From Nesterenkonia sp. Act20 (lineage in GTDB: Bacteria; Actinomycetota; Actinomycetes; Actinomycetales; Micrococcaceae), in NCBI RefSeq assembly GCF_019173455.1, contig NZ_JADPQH010000001.1, positions 1,704,391 to 1,768,390 of the forward strand: DNA of 64,000 nucleotides, read 5' to 3'. Position numbers and translations under genes: made by a program. The notes under the pieces were generated by a model. It made no database searches. It saw only the letters and a program-made list of their open reading frames with translations, and was not told the origin of the DNA. Numbering within the stretch: position 1 is the stretch's first letter; each line of letters opens with the position of its first letter. This document shows positions 52,184 through 60,761 of the stretch, piece by piece.

Positions 52184-52759
52184 TCAGAAGGGGTAGGAGG
52201 TCGAGGAAGGGTCAATGATCAGGATCCCGGCGATGTTGCCCTCGAAGTTGATGGCGACTCTTCCCATCATCTGGCCGGCTTCGAAGCGAAGCGTCGTCAC
52301 ACCGATGACAGTTCCTAGAACTTCTTCATCTTCAGGCAGCACTGTTCCGTCGCTGGTTTGTGCGTGGGTGTCCGTGCAGCTGAGGAACTTGCCCAGCTCT
52401 GCCACTACCTGATCCCACACTCGCGTCAGAGTCTCGGGCTGAAGTTCTTGAGCAGCCTCCGGCGTCATCCGCTCAGTGACCTTTAGAGGTTGTCCCTGGG
52501 CGATATGGGTGTACGTCGATTCCGTGAGTGTCAGAACGTCTTCGATTTTGGTCTTGCCCATTGCCGCTCCTGAAGTTGTCCATGCTTTGCCGAACCGTTT
52601 ATACGCCGCCTGCTTCGTGGTTCCGAGAACTTCGCCGATTTCTTCCCATGTGGCTCCGCGCTGTCGAGCGTTCCAAACGACCACGGACAAACGAGCGCGG
52701 GCTTCTAGCAACTCGCGGTTCGCTTCTCGAATCTCCTCCACACCTGAGAAGTCAACCAT
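52184..52759 (-). CDS. HTH protein with C-terminal DUF3887-like domain
   Basis: 191 residues. An N-terminal helix-turn-helix of sigma-region-4 type, RQRGATWEEIGEVLGTTKQ leading into AAYKRFGKAW, is followed from about residue 85 by TRVWDQVVAELGKFLSC and ends with VTTLRFEAGQMMGRVAINFEGNIAGILI, the DUF3887 pattern. The combination is seen in actinobacterial proteins of unknown role. It is adjacent and divergent to the zinc-hook ATPase gene at 53442, with about 680 bases between them, so it could be its regulator. ATG 52759. Confidence 0.65.
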   Translation of the reverse strand: MVDFSGVEEIREANRELLEARARLSVVVWNARQRGATWEEIGEVLGTTKQAAYKRFGKAWTTSGAAMGKTKIEDVLTLTESTYTHIAQGQPLKVTERMTPEAAQELQPETLTRVWDQVVAELGKFLSCTDTHAQTSDGTVLPEDEEVLGTVIGVTTLRFEAGQMMGRVAINFEGNIAGILIIDPSSTSYPF

Positions 52760-53441
52760 AGGTTGACGTTAGAGAGAAGCCTACGGCGCGAACAATAAGT
52801 GGGCGGCCAATGGTTGGACGCTGTCCCAGTTTGCTGTTTCTGAAACGTGTTTCGTAGATATCCCCTGCATAAGAAACTTCGGCGCACCGCCGTCCCAGAA
52901 ATCTGGATTGAAAGAGCATGCCTCCATTCGTGGTGGTCTGACGGCACATTCCCGCTGGACACCTTGCTGTACGACGCAACGACACGCGCCACATCATTCG
53001 CTGCCGACCCTGGTGCCTGAATCAAAGAGACGAGCCAGCGATCCTGAAACTCAAGTCCACTCCAGTGCCCGTAAGCCGGTCGCTCACCGGGCACTCCCCC
53101 ACACCAAAATCACGCCATACAGACGCTGGGATCGGAATGCACGGATACCCCGCCCGATTAAAAGCACGATGAAGGTCCCCTATACGCAGAGGACGGCTTC
53201 GTGCTTAGAGCTGCACATCCTGCACAACTCACCTATCGAAGGGTCGGACGGTTGGGCCAGCATCCATAACCCCGACGTTGGCGAGCCTAACTGCCTCCGC
53301 ATTATGCGTGTTCAATTTCGGCCTGTTACCAAGGAATCCAACTGGGTATCGTCTGACGTACTGTTTCCACCATCCCGGAGTCCAATTCAGCTCAGGATTC
53401 AAGGGGCAAAGTCCGCCCCGGCACAGACAGACGGAGTCAAA
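52760..53441. other. Long leader/promoter region of the ATPase gene
   Basis: 682 bases without a supported gene. The ATPase frame is open through most of it, but the translation there is low in motif content and no ribosome site marks an earlier start. Nothing resembling a structural RNA was recognised. Confidence 0.45.
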
Positions 53442-55781
53442 ATGCTCAAGTTCATCCGCCGGATTTCTCGCGTCGGCGTGTTCAACGACGCCGACGGCAC
53501 GAGCTTCCCCCTCGAGAGTCTCTCCTTGATCTACGCGGGGAATGGACAAGGCAAATCCACACTCTGCGCAGCCCTCTCAGCTGCGGGCACAGGTGGGACT
53601 GACGAAATTATTGAGCGACAAGCGATCGGCACCGACCAACCAGCGCTCATCAAACTCGAGAACGGTAGCGGCGACTCTCTCGTATACGCGAAAGAGCGAT
53701 GGATCGGAGCACCGCTGAACACCTCCGTGTTCGACACTGCTTTTGTTGAGCGCAATGTGCACACCGGCGGCGAAGTGCGCCCCTCCCACCGCGCTGAGCT
53801 TCTCGCTTTCGCAATAGGGGAGACTGCCGTTGCTCATGAGGCGGTCCTCGAAACGGCGCAGAGCAACCTCGCAACGGCCAAGGAGGAACTTCGGCAAAAC
53901 GAATCCAACATCCTAAGTGCAGCGCACGTGGTCGACAGCTCGTGCACTGTGGATTCGTTCAAGAAAGTAGCAGTTCCTCCAGAGGTAGCTGAGAAGATCT
54001 CCGAGGCTGAGGTAGCTCTAAACGATGGGAAGAACGCAGCTCGAATTTATGGTCAATCACTACCGCGAGAAATCGATGGTTTACGTCTCCTCACCGATGA
54101 GTTCTTCGATGTACTGGAAAGTGGTCTTCCTGGGGTCCATCGTCAGGCTCGGGAACGCGTCAAGAGGCATGTAAAGCATCTTGAAGAGCGCGGATCCCGA
54201 GTCGACCCAGAATCGTGGTTGGCGCAAGGCACAAAACTCCCCAATGACTCCAAGTGCCCCTTTTGCGGCCAGGGTCTCGAGGGCACCGATCTGGTGGATA
54301 TGTACGCCGCCTACTTCGACGAGGCTTACAACAACCTGTGGTCACGTCTAGAGGCGCTCGAAGCGACTCTTGGAGTTTCAGCGAGGACTCGTCGGCTGAA
54401 AGAGCTCAATGCGGCTTGGCGACAAGCGGACGAGTCGCTGAGGGCGTGGAGAACTCATCTCGACCTGCCTCCATTGCCATCTCTGGAGTCTTTGGATGAA
54501 CGCCTCGCAGCCTTGGGTGACTGGCTGGATGCGTCCCTAGCAGCAAAGAAAGAACGCATGGACCTTGCTTCGGACCTCAGCAACGAGAGGCAGTTCGGTC
54601 GAGACTTGGAAGATGCAGTCCTCGCCACCACTGTGAGGACGAACGAAACTATAAGGGATGCCCAACAAAAGATCGGAGCCTACAAGGAGTCTCTCGTAAA
54701 ACGCAGTGTCTCCGAGCTGGAAGCCGATCTAGCGGCGGTGAGATTACAGGAACTGCGTGGAACCCGAGAGATCCAAGAGCTCTTTGCTGCTCGAGCGCGA
54801 CTCCAGGGAGACATCAAGACTTATGAGGCCAACGCAAGGGCGGCCAGGGCCACAATAAAAGAAACCATGAACTCCACGCTCCTTGAGTTCGAGCAGTCGA
54901 TCAACAAGCATCTGCTTGAACTCCACGCTGGGTTCTCGGTGGAAAAAGTAACTGCCACCTTTGCCGGAGGCGGGAGTCGAGGAAGTTACGCACTGAAGCT
55001 TCAGGGGCAATCTATAGATGTGTCCAGTGGGGTCCCGCCCTTCCGCTTGGCGCTAAGCGAAGGGGACAAGAGAACTCTAGCCTTCGCCTTTTTCTGTGCC
55101 GTAATCCTTTCCGAGACCAACCTCCAGGGCCGGGTAGTTATCGTTGACGACCCTGTAACGAGTCTCGATAAGCATCGCCGCACACATGCGATCGATCACC
55201 TGAATGAGATTTCTCGACGGGGCGCTCAGGTCATCGTGTTCTCCCACGACGCTACGTTCCTCAGGGACACCAGGGACCGAGTCGCCAGTTCCGGCTCGGA
55301 CCAATCAGGGCAACCCCGATTGTCGACCGAGATACAACTGAAGCGAAACCATAGAGGCCACTCGTCCTTTGCGAATATCGACCTAGATCTTGAGTGTGCG
55401 AGTAGATACTTCGTCAACCATCAGACGATCACTCACTTCTTGGAAGGACAGGAGTTCAACGGCAGACCGGTAACTCATGCCGACGCAGGCAAAGCCATTC
55501 GGCCTCTTATCGAGTCCTACCTCCACAGAAGGTTCCCGGGAGGACTCATCCCGAAGGACAAACGGATGCTTGGACAAGCCATAGGACACATCCGCGACTC
55601 ACCCAGTCATCATGTCGTCGCCTACGCTAAACCCCTCCTCGAAGAACTCGACCACTTGAACAACTTCGGTCTGCGTTATCACCACGACTCAAAATCCGAC
55701 GCAGGTGAGCATGAACCTGACGAACACGAAGTTCTAGCTTTTGCCAGTCGAGCACTCCGTGTGGTCCACGGCGCCCCGTAG
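53442..55781 (+). CDS. AAA_13/RloC-like SMC-type ATPase with zinc-hook motif, putative defence protein
   Basis: 779 residues. Walker A GNGQGKST at 33-40. A long helical region holds NDSKCPFCGQG near residue 272, a CxxC like the Rad50/RloC zinc hook. The C-terminal half has an ABC-type signature LSEGDKRTLAFAFF near 539, Walker B VVIVDDPVTSLD near 565-570 and H-loop IVFSHDATF near 600. A final ~120-residue part ends in RPLIESYLHRRFPG and FGLRYHHDSKSD, possibly an effector domain. ATG 53442 follows GGAG by 5 bases and starts 32 residues before Walker A. The AAA_13 class includes phage-exclusion nucleases; a toxic effector here is inferred. It sits next to a serine recombinase. Confidence 0.85.
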   Translation: MLKFIRRISRVGVFNDADGTSFPLESLSLIYAGNGQGKSTLCAALSAAGTGGTDEIIERQAIGTDQPALIKLENGSGDSLVYAKERWIGAPLNTSVFDTAFVERNVHTGGEVRPSHRAELLAFAIGETAVAHEAVLETAQSNLATAKEELRQNESNILSAAHVVDSSCTVDSFKKVAVPPEVAEKISEAEVALNDGKNAARIYGQSLPREIDGLRLLTDEFFDVLESGLPGVHRQARERVKRHVKHLEERGSRVDPESWLAQGTKLPNDSKCPFCGQGLEGTDLVDMYAAYFDEAYNNLWSRLEALEATLGVSARTRRLKELNAAWRQADESLRAWRTHLDLPPLPSLESLDERLAALGDWLDASLAAKKERMDLASDLSNERQFGRDLEDAVLATTVRTNETIRDAQQKIGAYKESLVKRSVSELEADLAAVRLQELRGTREIQELFAARARLQGDIKTYEANARAARATIKETMNSTLLEFEQSINKHLLELHAGFSVEKVTATFAGGGSRGSYALKLQGQSIDVSSGVPPFRLALSEGDKRTLAFAFFCAVILSETNLQGRVVIVDDPVTSLDKHRRTHAIDHLNEISRRGAQVIVFSHDATFLRDTRDRVASSGSDQSGQPRLSTEIQLKRNHRGHSSFANIDLDLECASRYFVNHQTITHFLEGQEFNGRPVTHADAGKAIRPLIESYLHRRFPGGLIPKDKRMLGQAIGHIRDSPSHHVVAYAKPLLEELDHLNNFGLRYHHDSKSDAGEHEPDEHEVLAFASRALRVVHGAP

Positions 55782-55810
55782 GCCACACCTAGGAGATGCC
55801 TACTAGACTC

Positions 55811-56386
55811 CTACCCTTTTGCTTGCTGGTGACGGTAGAAGGTCGCCCTGCTCCACCCGACCAGCTTGGCCGCCTCAGTCGCAGTCCGACCTCGAGCTCG
55901 AGCCTCCTGAACCACCCGAAGCTTCTCCGCGATCACCGCGGGATCCGCTGGTGGACGGCCGAACCGTGTGCCGCCCTGTTTTGCAGCCGCGATGCCGGCG
56001 TTGACTCGCTCAGTGATGAGCTCCCGTTCGTACTCCGCCAGCGTGGCCAGCATGTTCAACATCAGCCGGCCCGTCGAGGTCGCAGGGTCAATCCCATCGC
56101 TGATGGACTTCACCGCCACTCCCCTATCCCGGAGAAGATTCACCGTGTTCAACACGTCGATCAACGACCTGCCTAACCGGTCGACTCGCCAAACCACCAC
56201 GGTGTCCCCGGACTCGGCATACTCGAGCAGCCTTTTCATTCCTGGACGGGAGACTGCGGTCTTCGATCCGGAGGTGACATCGAAGAACACATCCCGACGC
56301 TGCACCCCCTCCCCCAGCAGAGCATCGACCTGCAGCTGTGAATCCTGACTCGCCGTGCTGACCCGCGTGTACCCCAGAAGCCTCAT
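55811..56386 (-). CDS. Serine recombinase/resolvase
   Basis: 191 residues. The catalytic Ser lies in MRLLGYTRVSTASQD, followed by VVVWRVDRLGRSLIDVL, GRLMLNMLATLAEYERELITERV and a C-terminal HTH (RTATEAAKLVGWSRATFY). This is a small resolvase/invertase of Tn3/Hin type. ATG 56386 is chosen because the motif-bearing core begins there; a frame 21 codons longer exists. Four GAGAC-containing repeats just upstream (56416-56460) may be its res subsites. It is convergent with the ATPase gene, whose stop is 29 bases away. Confidence 0.92.
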   Translation of the reverse strand: MRLLGYTRVSTASQDSQLQVDALLGEGVQRRDVFFDVTSGSKTAVSRPGMKRLLEYAESGDTVVVWRVDRLGRSLIDVLNTVNLLRDRGVAVKSISDGIDPATSTGRLMLNMLATLAEYERELITERVNAGIAAAKQGGTRFGRPPADPAVIAEKLRVVQEARARGRTATEAAKLVGWSRATFYRHQQAKG

Positions 56387-56415
56387 GGGACAAGAATGCC
56401 TCACAAACGTGGCCA

Positions 56416-56460
56416 GAGACGCCTTCTGAGACGAATTACGTCGAGACAAGTTAACGAGAC
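56416..56460. repeat. Four spaced GAGAC repeats ahead of the resolvase gene
   Basis: GAGAC occurs at 56416-56420, 56428-56432, 56443-56447 and 56456-56460, with spacings of 12, 15 and 13 bases. Read on the minus strand they are CGTCTC or TGTCTC units, a layout like resolvase subsites. The resolvase start is 30 bases away. Confidence 0.5.
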
Positions 56461-56703
56461 ATAGCGAACGCCGGATTCACGCGAAGCTGGAAGTGAGCAG
56501 CAGAGCCCCTGCCGAGTGTCTTATAAAACTACTGATTTATAGAACAACTCGGCCGAACCCGCTCAACTGAAATGCGAGTAGCCACACAGCTGGTCCGAGC
56601 TCGCATGCTCCACCACCTTCGACAGAAGTATCTATAGTCCCCATGCTAAATTTCGTCCTGAATGGGACAGCCACGTTTCTGATCGGTGAAATAGAGGTAG
56701 CTC

Positions 56704-57852
56704 GTGTTGGATGAAACACGCAGACAACAAGCACTCGATGCACTTAAAGTCCTCGACACCCCTCCGGATGAACGCGTGGACCGAATCACACGCATGGCCC
56801 AGCAGATCTTCAACGTCCCCATGGTCAGCGTCACCCTCCTGGACCGAGATCGCCAATGGAGGAAATCCGAAATCGGCCTCGGTGGACCCGAAGCCCCACG
56901 ACAAGACGCCTTCTGTGACGCCGCCATTCGCCAGACCGGAACGATGGTCATCGAAGATGCCTCCCAAGACCAAGTCTTCGCCTCGAATCCCTTCGTCACG
57001 GGAGATCCCCATCTGCGCTTCTACGCAGGCCATCCCTTACAAGCAGCCGGCGGCGAGCAGGTAGGCACACTCTGCATCCTCGACACCAAGCCACGCACCC
57101 TGGACAAGAGCGAACGAGATCTGCTGAAAGATCTCGCTCTCTGGGTCCAAACCGAGCTGGCCCAGCAGCAGGAACTCGACCACGCCGCCGTCGTCCAGCG
57201 GGCACTGACGCCCCGCGACCTGCCCCAGCCCGCTGGGTTCACCGTCACGGCAGGCTCCGCCCCGGCTGGCTGCGTCTCGGGCGACTTCCACGACGTGGTG
57301 CTCCGCGACGGTCAGCTGCGCGTCACCCTGGCTGATGTCATGGGCAAAGGCACCGGTGCCGGCATCATCGCTTCCGCGATCCGCGCGTCGATGCGCACCG
57401 CACCAGAACGCCCACTGCTGACTGTTGTGGCCGAGATCGATGCGATCTTGGAACAAGACATCGGGGATCTGCATATGTTCGCCACCCTCTTCTGCGCCGA
57501 CATCGACACCGCATCCGGGCAGGTCAGCTATGTCGATGGCGGACACAGTCTCAGCTTCATTCACCGTACAGACGGCAGCTGGGAGCACCTGAACTCCACC
57601 GGCCTGCCCTTGGCGATGGGCATGGGAGATCCCCATAGACTGGCCACGGCGCATCTGAGGCCCGGGGATGCACTCATGTGCTGCAGCGACGGAGTGCTGG
57701 ACATGCTCGACCTCGAAGATCCCTTCGCCCAGGTCGATGAAATCCTGGCCAAATACGGTGTGGACGGGGCCGTGCAGGAAGCGTTGCGGCGCGCGGTAGT
57801 GAGTAAAGCTACTGATGACGTCACCGCCGTCGTGGTCAGAAGAGATCACTGA
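56704..57852 (+). CDS. GAF-domain SpoIIE-type protein phosphatase
   Basis: 382 residues. Residues 1-150: GAF sensor domain (RRQQALDALKVLDTPPDERVDR to FYAGHPLQAAGGEQVGTLCILD). Residues 190-380: PP2C/SpoIIE domain with SGDFHDVV, LADVMGKGTGAG and a terminal CCSDGVLDMLD to DDVTAVVVRR, carrying the Asp metal ligands. Start is GTG 56704 with AGAGGT 5 bases upstream. It should dephosphorylate an anti-sigma antagonist in response to a small-molecule or redox signal. The next gene encodes an RsbW-like kinase, but no antagonist gene is visible. TATCTATAG at 56629-56637 lies ahead of it. Confidence 0.92.
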   Translation: MLDETRRQQALDALKVLDTPPDERVDRITRMAQQIFNVPMVSVTLLDRDRQWRKSEIGLGGPEAPRQDAFCDAAIRQTGTMVIEDASQDQVFASNPFVTGDPHLRFYAGHPLQAAGGEQVGTLCILDTKPRTLDKSERDLLKDLALWVQTELAQQQELDHAAVVQRALTPRDLPQPAGFTVTAGSAPAGCVSGDFHDVVLRDGQLRVTLADVMGKGTGAGIIASAIRASMRTAPERPLLTVVAEIDAILEQDIGDLHMFATLFCADIDTASGQVSYVDGGHSLSFIHRTDGSWEHLNSTGLPLAMGMGDPHRLATAHLRPGDALMCCSDGVLDMLDLEDPFAQVDEILAKYGVDGAVQEALRRAVVSKATDDVTAVVVRRDH

Positions 57853-57948
57853 GACTTCCCCCTGACCCAACTCGGGGCCACTCGCATTGCACGGGTAGCT
57901 CGATGCGGACCTACCAGGCTGCGTGTCGTGGAGGGAGTGGCCTCAGAA

Positions 57949-57957
57949 TATCTATAG
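57949..57957 (+). promoter_or_regulatory. TATCTATAG motif ahead of the anti-sigma gene
   Basis: TATCTATAG at 57949-57957 lies 40 bases from the ATG. The same 9-mer is at 56629-56637 ahead of the phosphatase gene, and TATCTATA is on the minus strand at 59329-59336 ahead of the MarR gene. A shared -10-like element or operator is possible. Confidence 0.4.
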
Positions 57958-57996
57958 CGACAATGGGCTATTGCGGCGTGGTTGTATTATTGAACA

Positions 57997-58416
57997 ATGA
58001 AGGACCAGACATCACACGCCTCCCTGGTGGGGACTGCTGAGATCGGCTTCGTCGATCAGGTTCTGGACGCCGTAGAGGATCTTTGCAGTGCCCCTCGGGA
58101 CATTTCGGATGAGGACCGCACGTTCTTTTCCCTAGCGGTCAGTGAGGTCGTGACGAACATCGTCACCCACTGCGACCAAGATTCCGGTGTCACGGTGAGA
58201 GCTGATCTTGCAGTAAACCAGGAAACTCTGAGGGCTCAGTTCCACGATGACGCCAAGCCCGTCGACATTCCGCTGGACGAAGCGGTGATGCCAGAGGAAC
58301 TGGCCGAGTCGGGCAGAGGCCTGGCCATCGCGAAAATGGCACTCGACGAGCTCAGCCACAAAGTCAACGACGGCCACATCTGGACACTGGTCAGAAACCG
58401 CCGCCCAACGAGGTAA
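57997..58416 (+). CDS. RsbW-like anti-sigma factor/serine kinase (HATPase_c)
   Basis: 139 residues of the HATPase_c_2 family. The N-box is FFSLAVSEVVTNIVTHC near residue 48 and the G-box EESGRGLAIAKMALDEL near residue 105; residues between form the ATP lid. The length and lack of a sensor fit RsbW/SpoIIAB-type kinases, which hold a sigma factor until partner switching. It follows the SpoIIE-type phosphatase by about 144 bases with its own motif at 57949. The sigma factor and antagonist must lie elsewhere. Confidence 0.88.
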   Translation: MKDQTSHASLVGTAEIGFVDQVLDAVEDLCSAPRDISDEDRTFFSLAVSEVVTNIVTHCDQDSGVTVRADLAVNQETLRAQFHDDAKPVDIPLDEAVMPEELAESGRGLAIAKMALDELSHKVNDGHIWTLVRNRRPTR

Positions 58417-58653
58417 CGGCCGGGAACATAAACCCGAGGGTTGATGGCATCAACACGCGTGAAGCTGAGCAGTCCCCTTCACAGAGTGCCCGCAGGTTGA
58501 GGCAATACGAAGGTCTGGGTCCGGTGTAACACCAAACCAAAGCCCTCGCGAGAAGACTCCTCTAATCGGAGGCGACTCTTGATGGTCCACTTCTCACCAC
58601 CTGTCCGAGCTTTCCCTTCTCCGGCAGGTCGTGTGGGGCTCTCTTCGGCAGGC

Positions 58654-59211
58654 TCAGTTGCTGCTCAACCGGCCGTACGTCCCAGTGTCGCTGACACTTC
58701 TCACCAGTCCCTGCAGGAATTTCGCTGCACCGGCGCGTTCCTGTTCCGTCAAAGCCTCCGTAGCCTCGAGCATCCCGGAGCGCATCCCACCAAGAGTCGC
58801 CTTGACCTTCTCGTGCGCTTCAGCGGTGATCTCCAGAACCACGGACCGACCGTCGTGAGGGTGGGGCACCCGGAGCAGATGACCATCGCGGCAGAGCCGG
58901 TCGACCAACACGCTTGTTGAGGCAGTCGTCATCTTCAACTCGAACGCCAGGTCCGTCTGCCGGAGCATACGGCCAGCCTCACGTTCGCGAATCAGGAAAC
59001 GCAGAGCTGTCAGATCCTTCTCACTCATCCGCATCAGTTCGCGGGTCCGAACCTGCATCTGCCTCTGAGCCTCTTGGTACTGGCGCAACAGATTCAGCAA
59101 CTCAATCGAGGAGCCCGACTCGTCATTGTGCTGATACCAATACCCACTCTGTTCGGCAGGCTCTTCTGCCGTCTTCTCGCTACTAGTCGCGTCAGAACCT
59201 TCTGAATTCAC
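58654..59211 (-). CDS. MarR-family transcriptional regulator
   Basis: 185 residues. A polar N-terminal tail precedes a winged HTH: SEKDLTALRFLIREREAGRMLRQ, then TDLAFELKMTTASTSVLVDR, with LCRDGHLLRVPHPHDGRSVV as the wing. GTG 59211 is the start, 4 bases after AAGGAG. No adjacent target gene is obvious; TATCTATA at 59329-59336 is upstream on the same strand. It may autoregulate. Confidence 0.9.
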   Translation of the reverse strand: MNSEGSDATSSEKTAEEPAEQSGYWYQHNDESGSSIELLNLLRQYQEAQRQMQVRTRELMRMSEKDLTALRFLIREREAGRMLRQTDLAFELKMTTASTSVLVDRLCRDGHLLRVPHPHDGRSVVLEITAEAHEKVKATLGGMRSGMLEATEALTEQERAGAAKFLQGLVRSVSDTGTYGRLSSN

Positions 59212-59558
59212 GGTGCTCCTTCTTTGAACTCCACCAGCGTGAATCCCTCCACGTAGATGCCCACCGCATTGATGCCTATGAACATGCTGGCCGCCCTAGG
59301 CAACATAGCTGTTGATCATATTTGACTATATAGATAGCCCGCTCAGAACCGATCGTGTCCATGCGGTCGACGCCATTGCTGCCACACAGCTCCCTGGGCT
59401 TCGGCGACAGTCACCGGTATGGGCAGTCTCGCTCACAGCATGTACCGAGAACCCCAAGCAAGCTCACGGAACAGACGAGTAACGGACCGCTACTACCAAT
59501 CTCTCATCGATGCATAGAAACCAATTTTTAGCTGAAGAAAAACTGCACGCCACACTTC

Positions 59559-59586
59559 TTGGCATAGATTACAGTTTTCTTAGCAT
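59559..59586 (+). promoter_or_regulatory. Candidate lsr2 promoter
   Basis: TTGGCA (59559-59564), a 16-base spacer and TAGCAT (59581-59586) fit a sigma-70-type promoter. It would give a leader of about 100 bases before lsr2. Confidence 0.45.
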
Positions 59587-59609
59587 CGAATATCAGAAAA
59601 AGCTTCTGG

Positions 59610-59667
59610 AGGGAACGTTCCCTGTAGAGAATGACCCAGAGGGTGAGGCAGTGACTGCCTCACCCTC
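59610..59667 (+). promoter_or_regulatory. lsr2 leader: 14-base palindrome and 13-base-stem hairpin
   Basis: AGGGAACGTTCCCT (59610-59623) is a perfect palindrome. GAGGGTGAGGCAG (59639-59651) then pairs exactly with CTGCCTCACCCTC (59655-59667) around a TGA loop. The stem ends 25 bases before the ATG, just upstream of the GAGGTG ribosome site. It lacks a U-run. A protein-binding site followed by a translational or stability element is a reasonable reading. Confidence 0.5.
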
Positions 59668-59691
59668 GTTGACGCAGTGAGGTGTTTGAAG

Positions 59692-59994
59692 ATGGCTCAG
59701 AAAGTAGAAGTGGTGCTCGTGGATGATCTCGACGCCAGTCAAGCAAACGAGACCGTGACTTTTGGTTTGGACTCTCGGTTCTATGAGATCGACCTCAGCG
59801 ATGAGCACGCGAAGGAGCTTCGCGAGACGCTGAAGAAGTACATCCGTAAGGGTCGCGCGATCGCGCCCCCGTCGCCACAGAATGAGGCCCGGCAGATCCG
59901 TGAGTGGGCAACGAAGAACGGGTATCAGGTCTCCGCCCGTGGCCGGTTGCACCGTGACATCGTCGAGGCCTACCGCAACGCCAAGAAGCGCTAA
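59692..59994 (+). CDS. lsr2: Lsr2-family nucleoid protein
   Basis: 100 residues. N-terminal dimerisation domain (KVEVVLVDDLDASQANETVTFG, YEIDLSDEHAKELRETL), a Pro-rich linker and a C-terminal DNA-binding domain with the AT-groove RGR motif in VSARGRLHRDIVEAYRNAKKR. Lsr2 silences AT-rich and horizontally acquired DNA in actinobacteria. Start is ATG 59692 after GAGGTG; an in-frame ATG 15 bases upstream is less good. It is not next to lysS or clpC, the usual neighbours of the core copy, so this may be an extra copy. A terminator hairpin follows. Confidence 0.95.
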   Translation: MAQKVEVVLVDDLDASQANETVTFGLDSRFYEIDLSDEHAKELRETLKKYIRKGRAIAPPSPQNEARQIREWATKNGYQVSARGRLHRDIVEAYRNAKKR

Positions 59995-60026
59995 CCCACG
60001 ACACGCTCTTCACAGACGGGTGGGGC

Positions 60027-60050
60027 CTGGAAGCGCATGTGCGCTTCCAG
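60027..60050. terminator. Hairpin between convergent lsr2 and RES toxin genes
   Basis: CTGGAAGCGCA (60027-60037) pairs with TGCGCTTCCAG (60040-60050), flanked by GGGG and CCCC that can extend the stem. Both genes end within 35 bases, so a bidirectional terminator is likely. Confidence 0.65.
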
Positions 60051-60074
60051 ACTCCGCCCCAATCTGACCGGCGA

Positions 60075-60761
60075 TTAGAAGACTCGTAGTTTGTAGAGCT
60101 CCGCGATGGACACCAGCTCGGGCGCCTGGGGATCGATGGGGCTGGTCTTGGTCTCCCGGAACTCCGCCCCGCCGAAGACGGCCCAGCACTCAAACCGAGT
60201 ATCCACGCGGGAGAGATACCGCAGACCCCCATAGACGGGCCTGCCAGCGGCGTCGCGCTGATCAAAGGCCCACGAAGCGATAGCCCGCGTGAGTAGTCGG
60301 TTGCGTCCGCGGACACTGGCCACGTCAATCACCCCCTCCCCCAGGTCGACCAGCTCTGCCGCCATCGCAGTGGTAAGAACCTCGTGAGTCTTCGCACTCT
60401 CCACATCAAGAAAAGGCAAAGGGTCGCTGAGCACGGCCTCTGCGACGGTACGCTTGTCTCGCCAATCCCGCGGCACTCCTCCGACCATCATGAAGCCTGC
60501 GTCTTGTTCTGCCACGTGCTTCCTGATGGCAGGTGATGGTCGGAACCGAGCCAGAGTCTCCGCGTAGGCACCCTCAAGGGAACTCGCGAAATACAGCACC
60601 CCATGACCGGGGACGTCGAAACGGTTGCCCGCATGCTTGCGCGGGCTGTCTTCAGCAGAGATCTCAGACCAGTAGAAGGGATTCTCCGCTCGAGCGACTC
60701 GAAAGAGCCGCGCGTCGTGGAGGTCTTTGATGGCGGGGGTTCCGAGGTGTTCAGGCAGCAT
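60075..60761 (-). CDS. RES-domain toxin
   Basis: 228 residues. LHDARLFRVARAENPFYWSE (catalytic Arg), GVLYFASSLEGAYAETLARF (Tyr and Glu) and the C-terminal YGGLRYLSRVDTRFECWAVF (Ser) are the RES-family elements; this toxin class degrades NAD+. Start is ATG 60761, which overlaps the antitoxin stop by 11 bases; the open frame further upstream lies inside the antitoxin. Length is slightly above the usual ~150-200. Confidence 0.88.
   Translation of the reverse strand: MLPEHLGTPAIKDLHDARLFRVARAENPFYWSEISAEDSPRKHAGNRFDVPGHGVLYFASSLEGAYAETLARFRPSPAIRKHVAEQDAGFMMVGGVPRDWRDKRTVAEAVLSDPLPFLDVESAKTHEVLTTAMAAELVDLGEGVIDVASVRGRNRLLTRAIASWAFDQRDAAGRPVYGGLRYLSRVDTRFECWAVFGGAEFRETKTSPIDPQAPELVSIAELYKLRVF

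Larger units (their letters stand above)
59212..59691. other. Divergent promoter/leader region of MarR and lsr2
   Basis: 480 bases without a gene. The left part is AT-rich (59310-59336) and likely holds the MarR promoter; the right part holds the lsr2 promoter, palindrome and hairpin listed separately. Confidence 0.5.

Noticed and set aside
52908-53441. N-terminal extension of the zinc-hook ATPase to 52908
   Set aside because: The 178 added residues look non-coding, have no motif, and would move Walker A far from the N-terminus; a good ribosome site marks 53442.
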